Origin: Myxococcales bacterium
GTDB lineage: Bacteria > Myxococcota_A > Polyangia > Polyangiales > Ga0077539
NCBI GenBank assembly: GCA_016792845.1
Contig: JAEUKH010000029.1
Location: 372,001 to 436,000 of the forward strand
Direction: 5' to 3'
Length of the DNA stretch: 64,000 nt
Positions within the stretch are counted from its first letter, which is position 1. Each line of letters starts with the position of its first letter. A program made the translations under genes and the position numbers. Below are positions 50,234 through 58,725 of this stretch, piece by piece. The notes beneath the pieces were generated by a model. That model was given only the letters and a program-made list of their open reading frames with translations, was not told where the DNA came from and ran no database searches.

Positions 50234-51091
50234 TCAGAGGGCGACGCAGATGTTCAAGAGGCAGACGCTGAGCCCTCCGGCGCCGCAACAGGTGCGGCCG
50301 CAGGGGGTCGACCCCGTGGGGCATTGGAGCGCGCAGCGCCCGTTGTCGCAGAAGAAGTTGGTGCCGCAGGCGGTGCCGCAAGCGCCGCAGTTCGAGGGGT
50401 CGAAGCGCGTGTCGACGCACATGCCGTTGCAGAGCCTCAGCGGCGAGGTGCACATCGGCGGCCCGGTGTCGTTGCCGATGTCGTTGCCGGTGTCGTTGCC
50501 GGTGTCGTTGCCGATGTCGTTGCCGGTGTCGTTGCCGGTGTCGTTGCCGGTGTCGTTACCGATGTCGTTGCCGGTGTCGTTGCCAGTGTCGTTGCCGATG
50601 TCGTTGCCCGCGTCGACAACATCAGGGCCGCTGTCGATGCGCGCATCGACGCCGGTGTCGCTGCCCGCGTCGGCGACGTCGGGCGCCGCGTCGCCGCTGT
50701 CACGGCCGAGGTCGGTGGCCACCTCGGAGGCGTCGCGAACGTCAGCGGCGTCGAGCCCGGAGTCACCGGCGTCGCGCACCGCATCGCCCGCGTCGAGCCC
50801 AGCGTCACCGGCGTCGCGCGGGCCATCGAGGGCCAACGCGTCGCCCCCATCACGGCCGGCGTCGCCGGGCGTCGCGCCGTCGGTCGCGCCGACGTCGAGG
50901 GCGCCGACGTCAAAGGCGTCGGACGTCACGTCGTCGCTGGCGTCGGTCACATCACCCGCGTCACCTTGTTGCGCGTCGACGGTCGAGGCGTCTCGCGGGT
51001 CGTCGAGGCTCCCGAGCAAGGCCCGCCCCCCGCAACCCGTGACGAGCACGGCACCTAGCCACCACGAAGCGCGTCTCGACAAGGCCGACAT
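50234..51091 (-). CDS. Asp-rich lipoprotein with Cys-rich (Stig1-like) end
   Basis: 285 residues. Signal ends in lipobox VTGC. A ~170-residue linker is made of Asp, Ala, Gly, Val and Thr, with a striking run of twelve GND(I/T) units. The last ~75 residues hold fourteen or so Cys in CNGMCVDTRFDPSNCGACGTAC style, as in stigma-specific-like and stalk units elsewhere here, finishing CGRTCCGAGGLSVCLLNIC. Start at 51091 gives the signal. Convergent with the VOC gene, with the palindrome between. Probably displayed on the surface on a long acidic tether. Confidence 0.83.
   Translation of the reverse strand: MSALSRRASWWLGAVLVTGCGGRALLGSLDDPRDASTVDAQQGDAGDVTDASDDVTSDAFDVGALDVGATDGATPGDAGRDGGDALALDGPRDAGDAGLDAGDAVRDAGDSGLDAADVRDASEVATDLGRDSGDAAPDVADAGSDTGVDARIDSGPDVVDAGNDIGNDTGNDTGNDIGNDTGNDTGNDTGNDIGNDTGNDTGNDIGNDTGPPMCTSPLRLCNGMCVDTRFDPSNCGACGTACGTNFFCDNGRCALQCPTGSTPCGRTCCGAGGLSVCLLNICVAL
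50465..50611 (-). repeat. 12-bp tandem repeat (GNDI/GNDT linker)
   Basis: Twelve or so 12-bp units encode Gly-Asn-Asp-Ile or Gly-Asn-Asp-Thr. The I/T order (I-T-T or I-T-T-T blocks) shows a higher-order period, so blocks of three units have been copied together. Confidence 0.85.
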
Positions 51092-51169
51092 GCTGCTACG
51101 CTACGTCAGTTGCTGAGGCGGCGGCAAATCATGCCGCTTGACGCCGAGCTCGCGCGCGGGGGTGTGCGC

Positions 51170-52375
51170 TCAGCCATGCGACGGGTCGATGTGATTAAAG
51201 GCAATTCGCTCCCAATCGTCGGGTGATAAGCGAATGTTTAGTGAGGTTGTGCGCGTGTTTTCTGTGCTCGTCTGAATGATGTCGCCGCGTCGGGTGTCGC
51301 GCAATCGAACAGTGTGACCCTTGCCGACGCGGTCGAGCTCGAGCGCGCGGGTGTCGTGGCGGGCGTCGTCGAGGTCGCCGCAGAGCCAAGTCTCGGTCTT
51401 GCCTTTGGTCACCGTCGGGGCTTCGATGACCCGCAACAGTCTGCGGTTCGGGGCCGTTGGCGCGAGGGCGTCAACGAGCCGGCGGCGGTCGCGGCGGAGC
51501 ACCAGGTAAGACCACGTCGGGCCCTCCCATCGCAGCCCGGCGTCGCGGGCCACGCCCACGAGCCATGCGGGGAGCGAACCCTCTCGGTAGTCTTCGTGGC
51601 ACCAGTCATGCTCGCTGCGAAGCATCGGGCACGGGCCGCTGTGGAGGCACGGGGCGTAGACCGTTTGACCGAGGGCGAGGGCGCGGGCGCGGGCGTGGTG
51701 CAGCACCCTTGAGGCGTCGCGGCTGCCGGGCTCGATCACGATGAGGGCGCCGTCGTCGCAGAGGGTGTCGACGAGGCGTGTGAGCACCGCCGAGAGGGCC
51801 TCGGCGCGGGCCTCGGGGGTGCTCAAGCCCTGGGTGATTTCAACGCCCGCGAGGCCCAGCAAGACCAGGTCGTAGGGGCCCCGCGGGAGCCCGCCCTCGG
51901 CGGCGTTTTGGGTGAGGGTGTTCAGCGTGACGCCCGAGGCCAGGAGCCCTCGCGACGCGGCGTTTTGGTAGAGCCCGCGGAGCTTGCTGAGGGCCGCGCC
52001 GTCAAGGTCGACGGCGTCGATCGAGGCCACCGTGCGGTGCCCCGCGAGGGCGCGCAGGACCCCGAGGCTCGTGGCCCCGAGGCCGGCGCCGACGTCGAGG
52101 ATGCGCAGCGGGCGCGTCGGCAACACACCCCCGCGAAGCAGCTCGGCCACCGGGCGCGCCACCTTCACCACATCGCGGGGGAACCAAAACAGAAGCCGCG
52201 CCGTGAGGCCGTCTTCGTGCGCGTGCGGGCCGCCCTCACCGCGGTACCGCGCCGCCTGCTGCGCCACCATGCGCGCGAGGGCGCTCGCCGTCACCGGGCG
52301 GGCGAGGGTGGCTTCGAGGGCGTCACGCCAGGCGTCTTCGAGCGGGGCCGGGGGCCAAGGGGGCGAGAGCGTCAT
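51170..52375 (-). CDS. Rsm22-like rRNA methyltransferase family protein
   Basis: 401 residues. An AdoMet-binding fold is clear: LRILDVGAGLGATSLGVLRAL, SIDAVDLDGAALSKLRGLY, DLVLLGLAGVEI and DGALIVIEPGSRDASRVL. The later Cys-His segment CLHSGPCPMLRSEHDWCHE is the metal- or cluster-binding motif of the Rsm22 family, linked to the small ribosomal subunit. The C-terminal ~100 residues hold strands (WSYLVLRRD, TWLCGDLDD). ATG 52375 starts the conserved part; the longer frame upstream is not protein-like. Divergent from ccmC. Confidence 0.85.
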   Translation of the reverse strand: MTLSPPWPPAPLEDAWRDALEATLARPVTASALARMVAQQAARYRGEGGPHAHEDGLTARLLFWFPRDVVKVARPVAELLRGGVLPTRPLRILDVGAGLGATSLGVLRALAGHRTVASIDAVDLDGAALSKLRGLYQNAASRGLLASGVTLNTLTQNAAEGGLPRGPYDLVLLGLAGVEITQGLSTPEARAEALSAVLTRLVDTLCDDGALIVIEPGSRDASRVLHHARARALALGQTVYAPCLHSGPCPMLRSEHDWCHEDYREGSLPAWLVGVARDAGLRWEGPTWSYLVLRRDRRRLVDALAPTAPNRRLLRVIEAPTVTKGKTETWLCGDLDDARHDTRALELDRVGKGHTVRLRDTRRGDIIQTSTENTRTTSLNIRLSPDDWERIAFNHIDPSHG

Positions 52376-52447
52376 GGATGTGCCAGAGATCAAGCGATTC
52401 ACGAGGGTTGGAGCCAGACCCGAGACGGTGCTAGCGTCGCCGCGATC

Positions 52448-53158
52448 ATGCGATGGTTCAAAGTGTTGGCCGCGGTGGCCTTTGCGATGCTCGGGCTTAC
52501 CATCTATCTCGCCCTTGAATACGCGCCGATCGCGCAAGATGCCGCGGGCGGTTTGTCTCAGAAGATTTTCTACATTCACGTCCCGAGCGCGTACGTGATG
52601 TACCTCGGGGTGACGGCGTGTGTCATGGGCTCGCTCGGCTACCTCATCCAGCGCCGCCCCGGGTGGGACGCCCTCGCCCAAGCCGGGGGCGAGCTCGCGG
52701 TGCTCTTCGCGACCCTCGTGCTGATCACCGGCCCGCTCTGGGCGCGCAAGGCCTGGGGCACCTACTGGGCGTGGGATCCGCGCCTCACCACGACCCTGCT
52801 CGGGATGCTCATCTTCGTCGCCTATCTGGTCTTGCACGGCAGCGCCGGGGCGGGCGAAGCCGAGAAGCGCTTCTCGTCTGCGCTGGCGGTGCTCGGGGCC
52901 TGCGTCATGCCTGTCATTCACTTCAGCGTGAGGCTTTGGCGCGGGCAGCATCCGACGGTGATCAGCTCGGCGGGCGGCGGCCTCGCCCCCGAGATGGGCA
53001 AGACCCTCGGGGTGAGCTTCGCGGCCTTCACCCTGGTGGCCGTCGCGCTCCTGTGGATGCGCGCCAACCTCGCCCTCGGCGAGGCCCGCCTCGAAGCCAT
53101 GAAGACCGAAGCCGTCTCGCTCGGAATGCTTGAAGACGACGACGCGGAGGGTGCATGA
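52448..53158 (+). CDS. ccmC: Cytochrome c maturation protein CcmC
   Basis: 236 residues with six membrane helices. The haem-handling WWD-type signature reads GTYWAWDPRLTTTL, and the two conserved His are in YIHVPSAYVMY and VIHFSVRLWRGQHP. It passes haem to CcmE for cytochrome c assembly. The preceding open frame is long but only this part is CcmC-like; ATG 52448 fits the family start. A TAGCGT element lies about 16 bp before it. The next gene (ccmD-like) overlaps by ATGA. Confidence 0.9.
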   Translation: MRWFKVLAAVAFAMLGLTIYLALEYAPIAQDAAGGLSQKIFYIHVPSAYVMYLGVTACVMGSLGYLIQRRPGWDALAQAGGELAVLFATLVLITGPLWARKAWGTYWAWDPRLTTTLLGMLIFVAYLVLHGSAGAGEAEKRFSSALAVLGACVMPVIHFSVRLWRGQHPTVISSAGGGLAPEMGKTLGVSFAAFTLVAVALLWMRANLALGEARLEAMKTEAVSLGMLEDDDAEGA

Positions 53159-53484
53159 ACCCGCGCATGAAGCGACTCCTCCTTGTGGCGCTCGTGGCCC
53201 TCTTGCCCGCGCTGCCGGCCGCGGCGCAGCCCGCTCCGACGCCGGGCGAAGACCGCGCGATGGCCTTCAGGCCGGGCCTCGGCGAGGCGCAAGAGCGCGT
53301 GCCCGCGGGCAAGCTCGTGGTGATCGCCTACACCGTGGTGATCGGCGCCATCGGGCTCTACGCGGTCAACCTCGGGCGCCGCGCGACGCGGCTCGAGCGC
53401 GACGTCGAGCGCCTCGAAGACGAGATCGTCAAGCGGGGCGGCAAGCTCGATCGGGCCGTCGATTTCGACGACAGCGAGGCCTGA
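53155..53484 (+). CDS. ccmD: CcmD-family small membrane protein
   Basis: 109 residues. A hydrophobic signal-like N-terminus (RLLLVALVALLPALPAAAQ) is followed by a hydrophilic stretch and one membrane helix (LVVIAYTVVIGAIGLYAV), then a basic and coiled-coil tail (RRATRLERDVERLEDEI). This resembles the CcmD family in myxobacteria, which helps hold CcmC and CcmE together. ATG 53155 overlaps ccmC by 4 bp. Three bases separate it from the small gene at 53488. Confidence 0.75.
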   Translation: MNPRMKRLLLVALVALLPALPAAAQPAPTPGEDRAMAFRPGLGEAQERVPAGKLVVIAYTVVIGAIGLYAVNLGRRATRLERDVERLEDEIVKRGGKLDRAVDFDDSEA

Positions 53485-53487
53485 GCG

Positions 53488-53616
53488 ATGCCCACCGTCG
53501 AGCATGTGGTGTTCATCCCCGGGGTGCTGCTGATCGGCGTCTTTGTCGGGTACATGATGGGCGCGAAGGCCGTGCGCGACGAGGTGCGACGGCAGCGCGA
53601 AGCGCGAAAGAAGTAG
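53488..53616 (+). CDS. 42-residue single-helix microprotein next to ccm genes
   Basis: An ATG frame of 42 codons plus stop with a clear transmembrane helix (VVFIPGVLLIGVFVGYMMG) and a strongly basic tail ending REARKK. It starts 3 bp after the ccmD-like stop and ends 66 bp before the prfC start. The composition (helix then Arg/Lys tail) is like classical short CcmD proteins, so it may be a second assembly factor. No ribosome site stands out; translational re-initiation is likely. Confidence 0.65.
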   Translation: MPTVEHVVFIPGVLLIGVFVGYMMGAKAVRDEVRRQREARKK

Positions 53617-53682
53617 CGCGATTCTTGTGCGCTGCTGGTTGACCCGCGGGTGCGCGGCGCGCTATCGGCCCCGCCGACAGCC

Positions 53683-55284
53683 ATGAGCGATGAGACCTCG
53701 GCCCACACGCCACGCCGCACCTTTGCGATCATCTCGCACCCCGACGCGGGCAAGACGACGCTGACCGAGAAGCTCTTGCTCTACGGCGGGGCCATCCACC
53801 TCGCGGGCTCGGTGCGGGCCAGCAAGGCCCGGCGGCACGCCACCAGCGATTGGATGGAGCTTGAGAAGCAGCGCGGCATCTCGATCACGTCGAGCGTGCT
53901 GCAATTCCCCTACGCGGGGGTGCGCTTCAACCTGCTCGATACGCCGGGTCACCAAGACTTCTCGGAAGACACGTATCGGACCCTCACGGCGGCCGACTGC
54001 GCGGTGATGCTCATCGACGTGGCCAAGGGCGTCGAGGCCCAGACCCGGAAGCTCTTTCAGGTCTGCCGGATGCGCAACACGCCGGTCGTGACGTTTATGA
54101 ACAAGCTCGATCGACCGGGGCAAGACCCCTTCGATCTCATGACCGAGGTCGAGAACCTCTTGGGCATTCGGTGCGTGCCGGTCACCTGGCCCATCGGGAT
54201 GGGCCCGCTCTTCAAGGGCGTCTACGACCGCATCGACAAGACGGTGCTGCTTTTTCAGCGCAACACCGACCACGGCGCCAGCGTCGCCAACATGGACGTG
54301 GTGCCCGCAGACGATCCGCGCCTCGCTGAGATTCTCGGCGAGTCGCTCTGGCAGACCTTCCAAGACGAGGTGGCGCTGCTTGAGGGGGCCGGGGGCGATT
54401 TCGACCTTGAGAAGTTCCAAGCGGGTGAGATTACGCCTGTTTTTTGGGGCTCTGCGATGAACAACTTCGGGGTCGAGCCCTTCCTCGCGAAGTTCAAAGA
54501 GATGGCCCCCGCGCCTGGGCCGCGTCAGAGCTCGCGGGGTCAGGTCAAGCCCGCCGACCCTGAGTTTTCAGCCTTTGTCTTTAAAGTCCAAGCCAACATG
54601 GACAAAGCCCACCGCGACCGCGTGGCCTTCCTCCGTGTCTGTTCTGGCAAGTTCACCAGCGGCATGTGGGTTCACCACGCGCGGCTCGGCAAAGACGTGC
54701 GCCTCTCTCGGCCGCAGCAGTTCTTCGCGCAGGAGCGCACCGCGGTCGACGAGGCCTACCCCGGCGACGTGCTCGGCATCTTCGACCCGGGCACCTTCCG
54801 CATCGGCGACACCCTCTGTACGGGCCCGATGCTGGCCTTTGACGCCGTGCCGCGCTTCTCGCCCGAGCACTTCGCGCGGCTCCGACCGAAAGACCCCTCG
54901 CGCCGCAAGCAGTTCGTCTCGGGGCTCTCGCAGCTCGTCGAAGAGGGCACCGTTCAGCACTTTCAGGTTCCCGGCCAGGAGCAGATCCCCGTGCTCGGCG
55001 TGGTGGGGCAGCTCCAGTTCGAGGTGCTCGTTCACCGGCTCAAAGACGAATACTCTGTCGAGGTGGTGCTCGAACCCTTGCCCTACCAGCACGCGCGCTG
55101 GGTGCGCGGCGAAGGGGCCACCCTCGAAGCCTTCAGCGACCGCGGCTACGGCGCGTGCGTGCTCGATCAAGACCAGCGCCTCGTGGTGCTCTTCAAGTCA
55201 GACTGGTCGCTCCAGGTGGCCGAGCGTGACTTCCCCAAGGTGACCTTCGAGTCGACCGCGCCGCTCGAGCTCGCAACGGTCTGA
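53683..55284 (+). CDS. prfC: Peptide chain release factor 3
   Basis: 533 residues, a translational GTPase that recycles RF1/RF2 after termination. G1 is SHPDAGKTT, the switch region carries GISITSSVLQF, G3 is DTPGHQDF and G4 is NKLD. The rest follows RF3 (WPIGMGPLFKGVYDR, FWGSAMNNFGVEPFL, FKVQANMDKAHRDRVAFLRVCSG read in pieces). ATG 53683 gives a normal N-terminus. Length matches the family (about 530). Confidence 0.95.
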   Translation: MSDETSAHTPRRTFAIISHPDAGKTTLTEKLLLYGGAIHLAGSVRASKARRHATSDWMELEKQRGISITSSVLQFPYAGVRFNLLDTPGHQDFSEDTYRTLTAADCAVMLIDVAKGVEAQTRKLFQVCRMRNTPVVTFMNKLDRPGQDPFDLMTEVENLLGIRCVPVTWPIGMGPLFKGVYDRIDKTVLLFQRNTDHGASVANMDVVPADDPRLAEILGESLWQTFQDEVALLEGAGGDFDLEKFQAGEITPVFWGSAMNNFGVEPFLAKFKEMAPAPGPRQSSRGQVKPADPEFSAFVFKVQANMDKAHRDRVAFLRVCSGKFTSGMWVHHARLGKDVRLSRPQQFFAQERTAVDEAYPGDVLGIFDPGTFRIGDTLCTGPMLAFDAVPRFSPEHFARLRPKDPSRRKQFVSGLSQLVEEGTVQHFQVPGQEQIPVLGVVGQLQFEVLVHRLKDEYSVEVVLEPLPYQHARWVRGEGATLEAFSDRGYGACVLDQDQRLVVLFKSDWSLQVAERDFPKVTFESTAPLELATV

Positions 55285-55296
55285 GACTCCCCCTCG

Positions 55297-55333
55297 TGAC
55301 AGAGTATGTCACGACTCGTGTCAGAGAATGTCA
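55297..55333. promoter_or_regulatory. Phased TGTCA/TGACA repeat array
   Basis: Four half-sites of the type TGACA or TGTCA at 55297, 55307, 55319 and 55329, spaced 10, 12 and 10 bp, so one helical turn apart. The first two form an inverted pair (TGACA-N5-TGTCA). It lies between the prfC stop and the next gene and looks like a binding array for a dimeric regulator. Confidence 0.5.
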
Positions 55334-55376
55334 AAGTGCGCTGGCGGCCCTTGCCAAAGGCCACTACTCGTTGTGC

Positions 55377-55892
55377 ATGCGCACCGCGATTGAGACCAGC
55401 ACCCCGAACCCGCAGCCCGAGACCTTCAGCGCTGGGGGGCGTTTGTACCGATGGGCCGAGGGCGTGGGTCACGCTCGGGCCGAGGCGCTACGAGGGCGTC
55501 GCGAGGCGCTGCGGGCGGCCTTCGAGCAGACGGTGCTGCCGGGGCTCGTGCGCCGCGGTGCCGCCCGCAAGGTGGTGGTGTCGTCGCCGAAGCGCGGCGA
55601 GCCGCGGGTGTGGTGGGCGCTCTGGCAGGCTCCGGGCGACGCGCGGCCTGTGTGGGCGCTCTACGCGAGCAGCCGCTGTCTCGATGTTCACACGACGGCC
55701 ACGTTGGGGCGCGCGGCCAACGACGGCGCGGTGTTGGTGGCCTGGGGCGACGGGCCGGTGCTGGCCTGGGCGAGCGAGCGTGAGGCGCTGCGGGGGCTCC
55801 TTCGGGCGGCCTTGCACGCGCTGCCGAGCTTTCTGGGCGACGGGCTCTGCTCGGGCGACGCGACCTTCCCTGTGAAGATTGTGGCGGCCTGA
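55377..55892 (+). CDS. Hypothetical protein
   Basis: 171 residues with no recognised domain. The N-terminal part is helical and basic (RAEALRGRREALRAAFEQTVLPGLVRRG), the middle holds strands (KVVVSSPKR, WALWQAPGDARPVWALYASS) and the end is Leu/Ala-rich (LRGLLRAALHALPSFLGD). No signal peptide. ATG 55377 is preferred because starting earlier would take in the operator-like array. Probably controlled by that array. Confidence 0.6.
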   Translation: MRTAIETSTPNPQPETFSAGGRLYRWAEGVGHARAEALRGRREALRAAFEQTVLPGLVRRGAARKVVVSSPKRGEPRVWWALWQAPGDARPVWALYASSRCLDVHTTATLGRAANDGAVLVAWGDGPVLAWASEREALRGLLRAALHALPSFLGDGLCSGDATFPVKIVAA

Positions 55893-56048
55893 GGGCGCGC
55901 GTGGGGGGGCGATGCCGCGTTGACAGGGCCTTCGGCGATGACAAACGCTGAGGGCTTGGCGCGCGTCAGCGGTTCGCGCGTCATGGTCACCCCAACGGTG
56001 TGCACGTCGAGGGGGCTCTCACGGCCCCTTCGGTGAGGAGGTTCGCGG
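55893..56048. other. Intergenic region before GlsB/YeaQ gene
   Basis: 156 bp with no clear gene. A GAGGAGG ribosome site lies just before the next start. Confidence 0.5.
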
Positions 56049-56312
56049 ATGATGGGTTTTATTGCCTGGCTGGTGATGGGCGCGCTGGTGGGCTGGGTCG
56101 CGAGCATGCTCATGGGCACCAACGCTCAACAGGGCACCTTTCTCAACATCGTGGTGGGCATCGTGGGGGCCTCGCTCGGGGGCATGGTCTCGCGGGCCCT
56201 CGGGGGCTCAGGGGCGACCATCAACAACAGCGGGATCAACGTCACGAGCTTCAGCATCTCGCTCATCGGCGCGGTCTTGTTGTTGGGGCTCTTGCGGGTG
56301 CTGCGCGGGTGA
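56049..56312 (+). CDS. GlsB/YeaQ/YmgE stress-response membrane protein
   Basis: 87 residues with three short hydrophobic segments and the family pattern FIAWLVMGALVGWVASMLMG, NIVVGIVGASLGG and SLIGAVLLLGLLRVLR. Members are small inner-membrane proteins linked to general stress. A good GAGGAGG site lies before the first of two ATG codons. The loop INNSGINVTS lacks charges, as usual. Confidence 0.88.
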   Translation: MMGFIAWLVMGALVGWVASMLMGTNAQQGTFLNIVVGIVGASLGGMVSRALGGSGATINNSGINVTSFSISLIGAVLLLGLLRVLRG

Positions 56313-56316
56313 CGCG

Positions 56317-57582
56317 CTAGAAGCGGTAGCTGAGGTCGAGCGAGACCATCGGCATCACCACCACGCCGCCCGCGCGGCGGTCGCGGTAGAAGGTACAGGG
56401 CCCCGTACCGAAGCGATCGGCTACACACTGCGGGTATTCGAGGTCGTCGGTGGGGCCGCCGAAGCTCGACACGTTGCCGATCACCCGAGCCCCCAATAGC
56501 GTACGAAACGACAGGTGTTCACCGAGGAGCTGCTCCCAAGAGAGCGCGCTCACGAGTGAGACCATGACCTCGCTGCGCGGGGCGCGCTGTTGGGCGCAGC
56601 TCGCGTCGGTGCAGAGGGTCAAGGTGCCGACGCTCACGGCGGGGCCCAAGACGAGCCCGAAGGCCGCGCGGCGCACGGTGAAGCGCGCGTGGGCGTAGGC
56701 CGCGAAGCCGCCATTCAGGTCGCCCCCGGCGCCCCCCACGAGCTCGATGCCGGCCCAGGGTTGGGCGAACCAACGCGCGCTGAGCGCGAGCAAGCCCGTC
56801 GGCGTGCCGACGCCGGTCTGAAGACCCACCGCGAAGCTGTGGCGGGCCCAAGGCGAGCGCGCCGTCGATTCGACCCGCTGCGCCCAATCGACCCAACGGC
56901 CGTCGGGCCCGGGGCGCGCGACCCAGTGACCGAACGATTGCGTGGGGGCCACCACGGCGCCCCGTTCGGCCCGAGGCGCCTCGGTGGCCAGGGCGATCGG
57001 CAGGGCGACGTGCTCGCCTTCGTAGAGCGCCCCTTCGCGCCGCTGGCGGTCGCCGAGGCGGCCTTCGACTTCGACGGTGTGCGGGCCCGGGTCGACCGGC
57101 ATCTCTTCGCCGACGAGGCTCAAGGGCAGCGCGCGCCCGTCGAGGGTGAGCGCCCGCGGCTCGCCGGCCGTGAGGGTCACACGAATGAACGCCCGGCGCG
57201 CCTCAAGGAGCGCGATCTCACGGCGCGCCGCGGCCTCGCGCTCGGCGTCGCTGCCGGGCTGAACATCGCGGAGGTACTGACGATACTGATCGACGGCCAC
57301 GACGTAGCGGCCGAGGTTGCGCGAGGCGACGGCGAGGTTGAAGCGCACGAGGGGCGCCGGCCTGATGGCGAGCGCCCGCTCGAAGCTCTCGGCGGCGCTG
57401 CGCCAATTGCCGCGTTGGGCGTCGTCGACACCACGGCGAAACAAGGCCCGCGCGGCTTCGAGGAGCGCCGCGTCGTCGCCCGTCGCGGGAGGCGCCACCG
57501 GCTGCGCCGCGACCTCAGACGAGAGGAGCCCGACGAGCACGAAGGCACCCAGCGCGAGCGAGCGAAGTAAGCGAAGGCCCAT
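56317..57582 (-). CDS. TPR and PEGA-like protein with beta-barrel end
   Basis: 421 residues. Signal peptide (residues ~8-28). One or two TPR units follow (ALFRRGVDDAQRGNWRSAAESFERALAI). A PEGA-like beta domain is suggested by FIRVTLTAGEPRALTLDGRALPL. The last ~200 residues alternate strands with a final aromatic (VSLDLSYRF), typical of an outer-membrane barrel. Such proteins are common in myxobacteria and their role is unknown. ATG 57582 is preferred over GTG 57588. Convergent with the GlsB gene, 4 bp apart. Confidence 0.8.
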   Translation of the reverse strand: MGLRLLRSLALGAFVLVGLLSSEVAAQPVAPPATGDDAALLEAARALFRRGVDDAQRGNWRSAAESFERALAIRPAPLVRFNLAVASRNLGRYVVAVDQYRQYLRDVQPGSDAEREAAARREIALLEARRAFIRVTLTAGEPRALTLDGRALPLSLVGEEMPVDPGPHTVEVEGRLGDRQRREGALYEGEHVALPIALATEAPRAERGAVVAPTQSFGHWVARPGPDGRWVDWAQRVESTARSPWARHSFAVGLQTGVGTPTGLLALSARWFAQPWAGIELVGGAGGDLNGGFAAYAHARFTVRRAAFGLVLGPAVSVGTLTLCTDASCAQQRAPRSEVMVSLVSALSWEQLLGEHLSFRTLLGARVIGNVSSFGGPTDDLEYPQCVADRFGTGPCTFYRDRRAGGVVVMPMVSLDLSYRF

Positions 57583-57615
57583 CGACACGAGTCTACCGAG
57601 GCGAGGCGAGAGTTA

Positions 57616-58725
57616 CTAGCGATTGCCTTGCGCAGGCTGGGCGTTCACCGGCGCCTGCGGAGCGTCGTCTTGGTGGATCGAGTATCGCACCATCGCACGC
57701 AAGATCTCATTGCGCTGAACGTTGCCCACCAACGACTTGATGTCTTCATACAACGACGGGTCGACCAAGAGCGCGCCCAGGGTGCCGCGGCCCGCTCGCA
57801 CGTCGCCCATCATCGCCCGCACGTCGGCGGTGATCTGCTCGACATTGGCGGCGGCCCGCGCGCTCTCTTGACCGTAGATGATCTGATGGAGCCCGCCGTT
57901 GCCCGTGCGCACGTCGTGGGTCATCGAGGCCACCTCGTCGCTCAGCGTCGCGAGCGAGCGCACCATCTGAGCGCCTTCGCGATCGTACACGAGCGCGTGC
58001 ACGAGGCCTCGGCCCTGCCGCGCCTCGCGGGCGATCGACTCGACGTGGTTCATGCTCTCGGCGGCGCGGTTGGCCGCGTGCTGCGCCGAGGCGAGGGTCG
58101 CGTCGAGGCGCCGCGCGGTGGCGTCGTTGGTGAGGAGCTCGTGCACCGTGCCGGGGCCCTCGGCCACCTGATGCGTGATGGTGTTGAGGTTGTGCACGAG
58201 GGCCAGCACGTCGCGCCCGAGCTGCGGGTCGGCGAGGGGGCGCGTCGCGTTGGTCACGTTGGTGAGCACGTCGTTGGCTCGCCCGAGGATCTGGCCCGCT
58301 TGCGAGAGCGCGCTGCCGATGTCGTCGCTCTCATTGCTCTGAAGTGTCGCGCCGTCATGCAAGGGCGTGCCGCGCTGGCCCATGCTGACGTCGAGGGCCT
58401 TGTCGCCCAAGAGCCCCTTGGCCACGATGCGCACGATGCTGTCGGTGCGCACGCGGGTGATCTGCGCGTTCACCATCGAGAAGTAGACGTGAATGTTGTG
58501 GTCAGCGTCGGTGTTGCCGAACTCGATGCGCTCGACAAAGCCCACGTCGACGCCGCCCATGCGCACGGGCGAGCCGACCTTGAGGCCCGAGACGTCATGA
58601 AAGGTCGCATGCAGCACGGCCTTTCGCTCAAACATGTGACGCTCGTCGCCCACCAAAAAGATGAGGATGCCCGCGACCAATGCGCCGAGGGTCACAAAGA
58701 GACCCACTCGAATCTGCTTGTTCAT
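57616..58725 (-). CDS. mlaD: MlaD-type MCE-domain lipid transport protein
   Basis: 369 residues. One N-terminal membrane helix (LFVTLGALVAGILIFLV), then an MCE domain (VLHATFHDVSGLKVGSPVRMGGVDVGFVERIEF), then a long helical coiled region with LTNVTNATRPL. MCE proteins form rings that carry phospholipids between membranes. It overlaps the ATPase gene by 4 bp (58722-58725) and follows it on the transcript. No adjacent MlaE permease is visible here. Start ATG 58725. Confidence 0.88.
   Translation of the reverse strand: MNKQIRVGLFVTLGALVAGILIFLVGDERHMFERKAVLHATFHDVSGLKVGSPVRMGGVDVGFVERIEFGNTDADHNIHVYFSMVNAQITRVRTDSIVRIVAKGLLGDKALDVSMGQRGTPLHDGATLQSNESDDIGSALSQAGQILGRANDVLTNVTNATRPLADPQLGRDVLALVHNLNTITHQVAEGPGTVHELLTNDATARRLDATLASAQHAANRAAESMNHVESIAREARQGRGLVHALVYDREGAQMVRSLATLSDEVASMTHDVRTGNGGLHQIIYGQESARAAANVEQITADVRAMMGDVRAGRGTLGALLVDPSLYEDIKSLVGNVQRNEILRAMVRYSIHQDDAPQAPVNAQPAQGNR

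Noticed and set aside
47700..50611. Short tandem repeats considered as a CRISPR array
   Set aside because: Units are 12-18 bp without unique spacers and keep frame in lipoprotein linkers; no cas genes are present.
52376..52951. Upstream extension of the Rsm22-type frame on the minus strand
   Set aside because: It runs antisense through ccmC, which has clear family motifs; the methyltransferase start is taken at 52375.
55921..55950. TTGACA before the GlsB gene as a promoter
   Set aside because: No acceptable -10 box at 16-18 bp; the matching position reads AAACGC.
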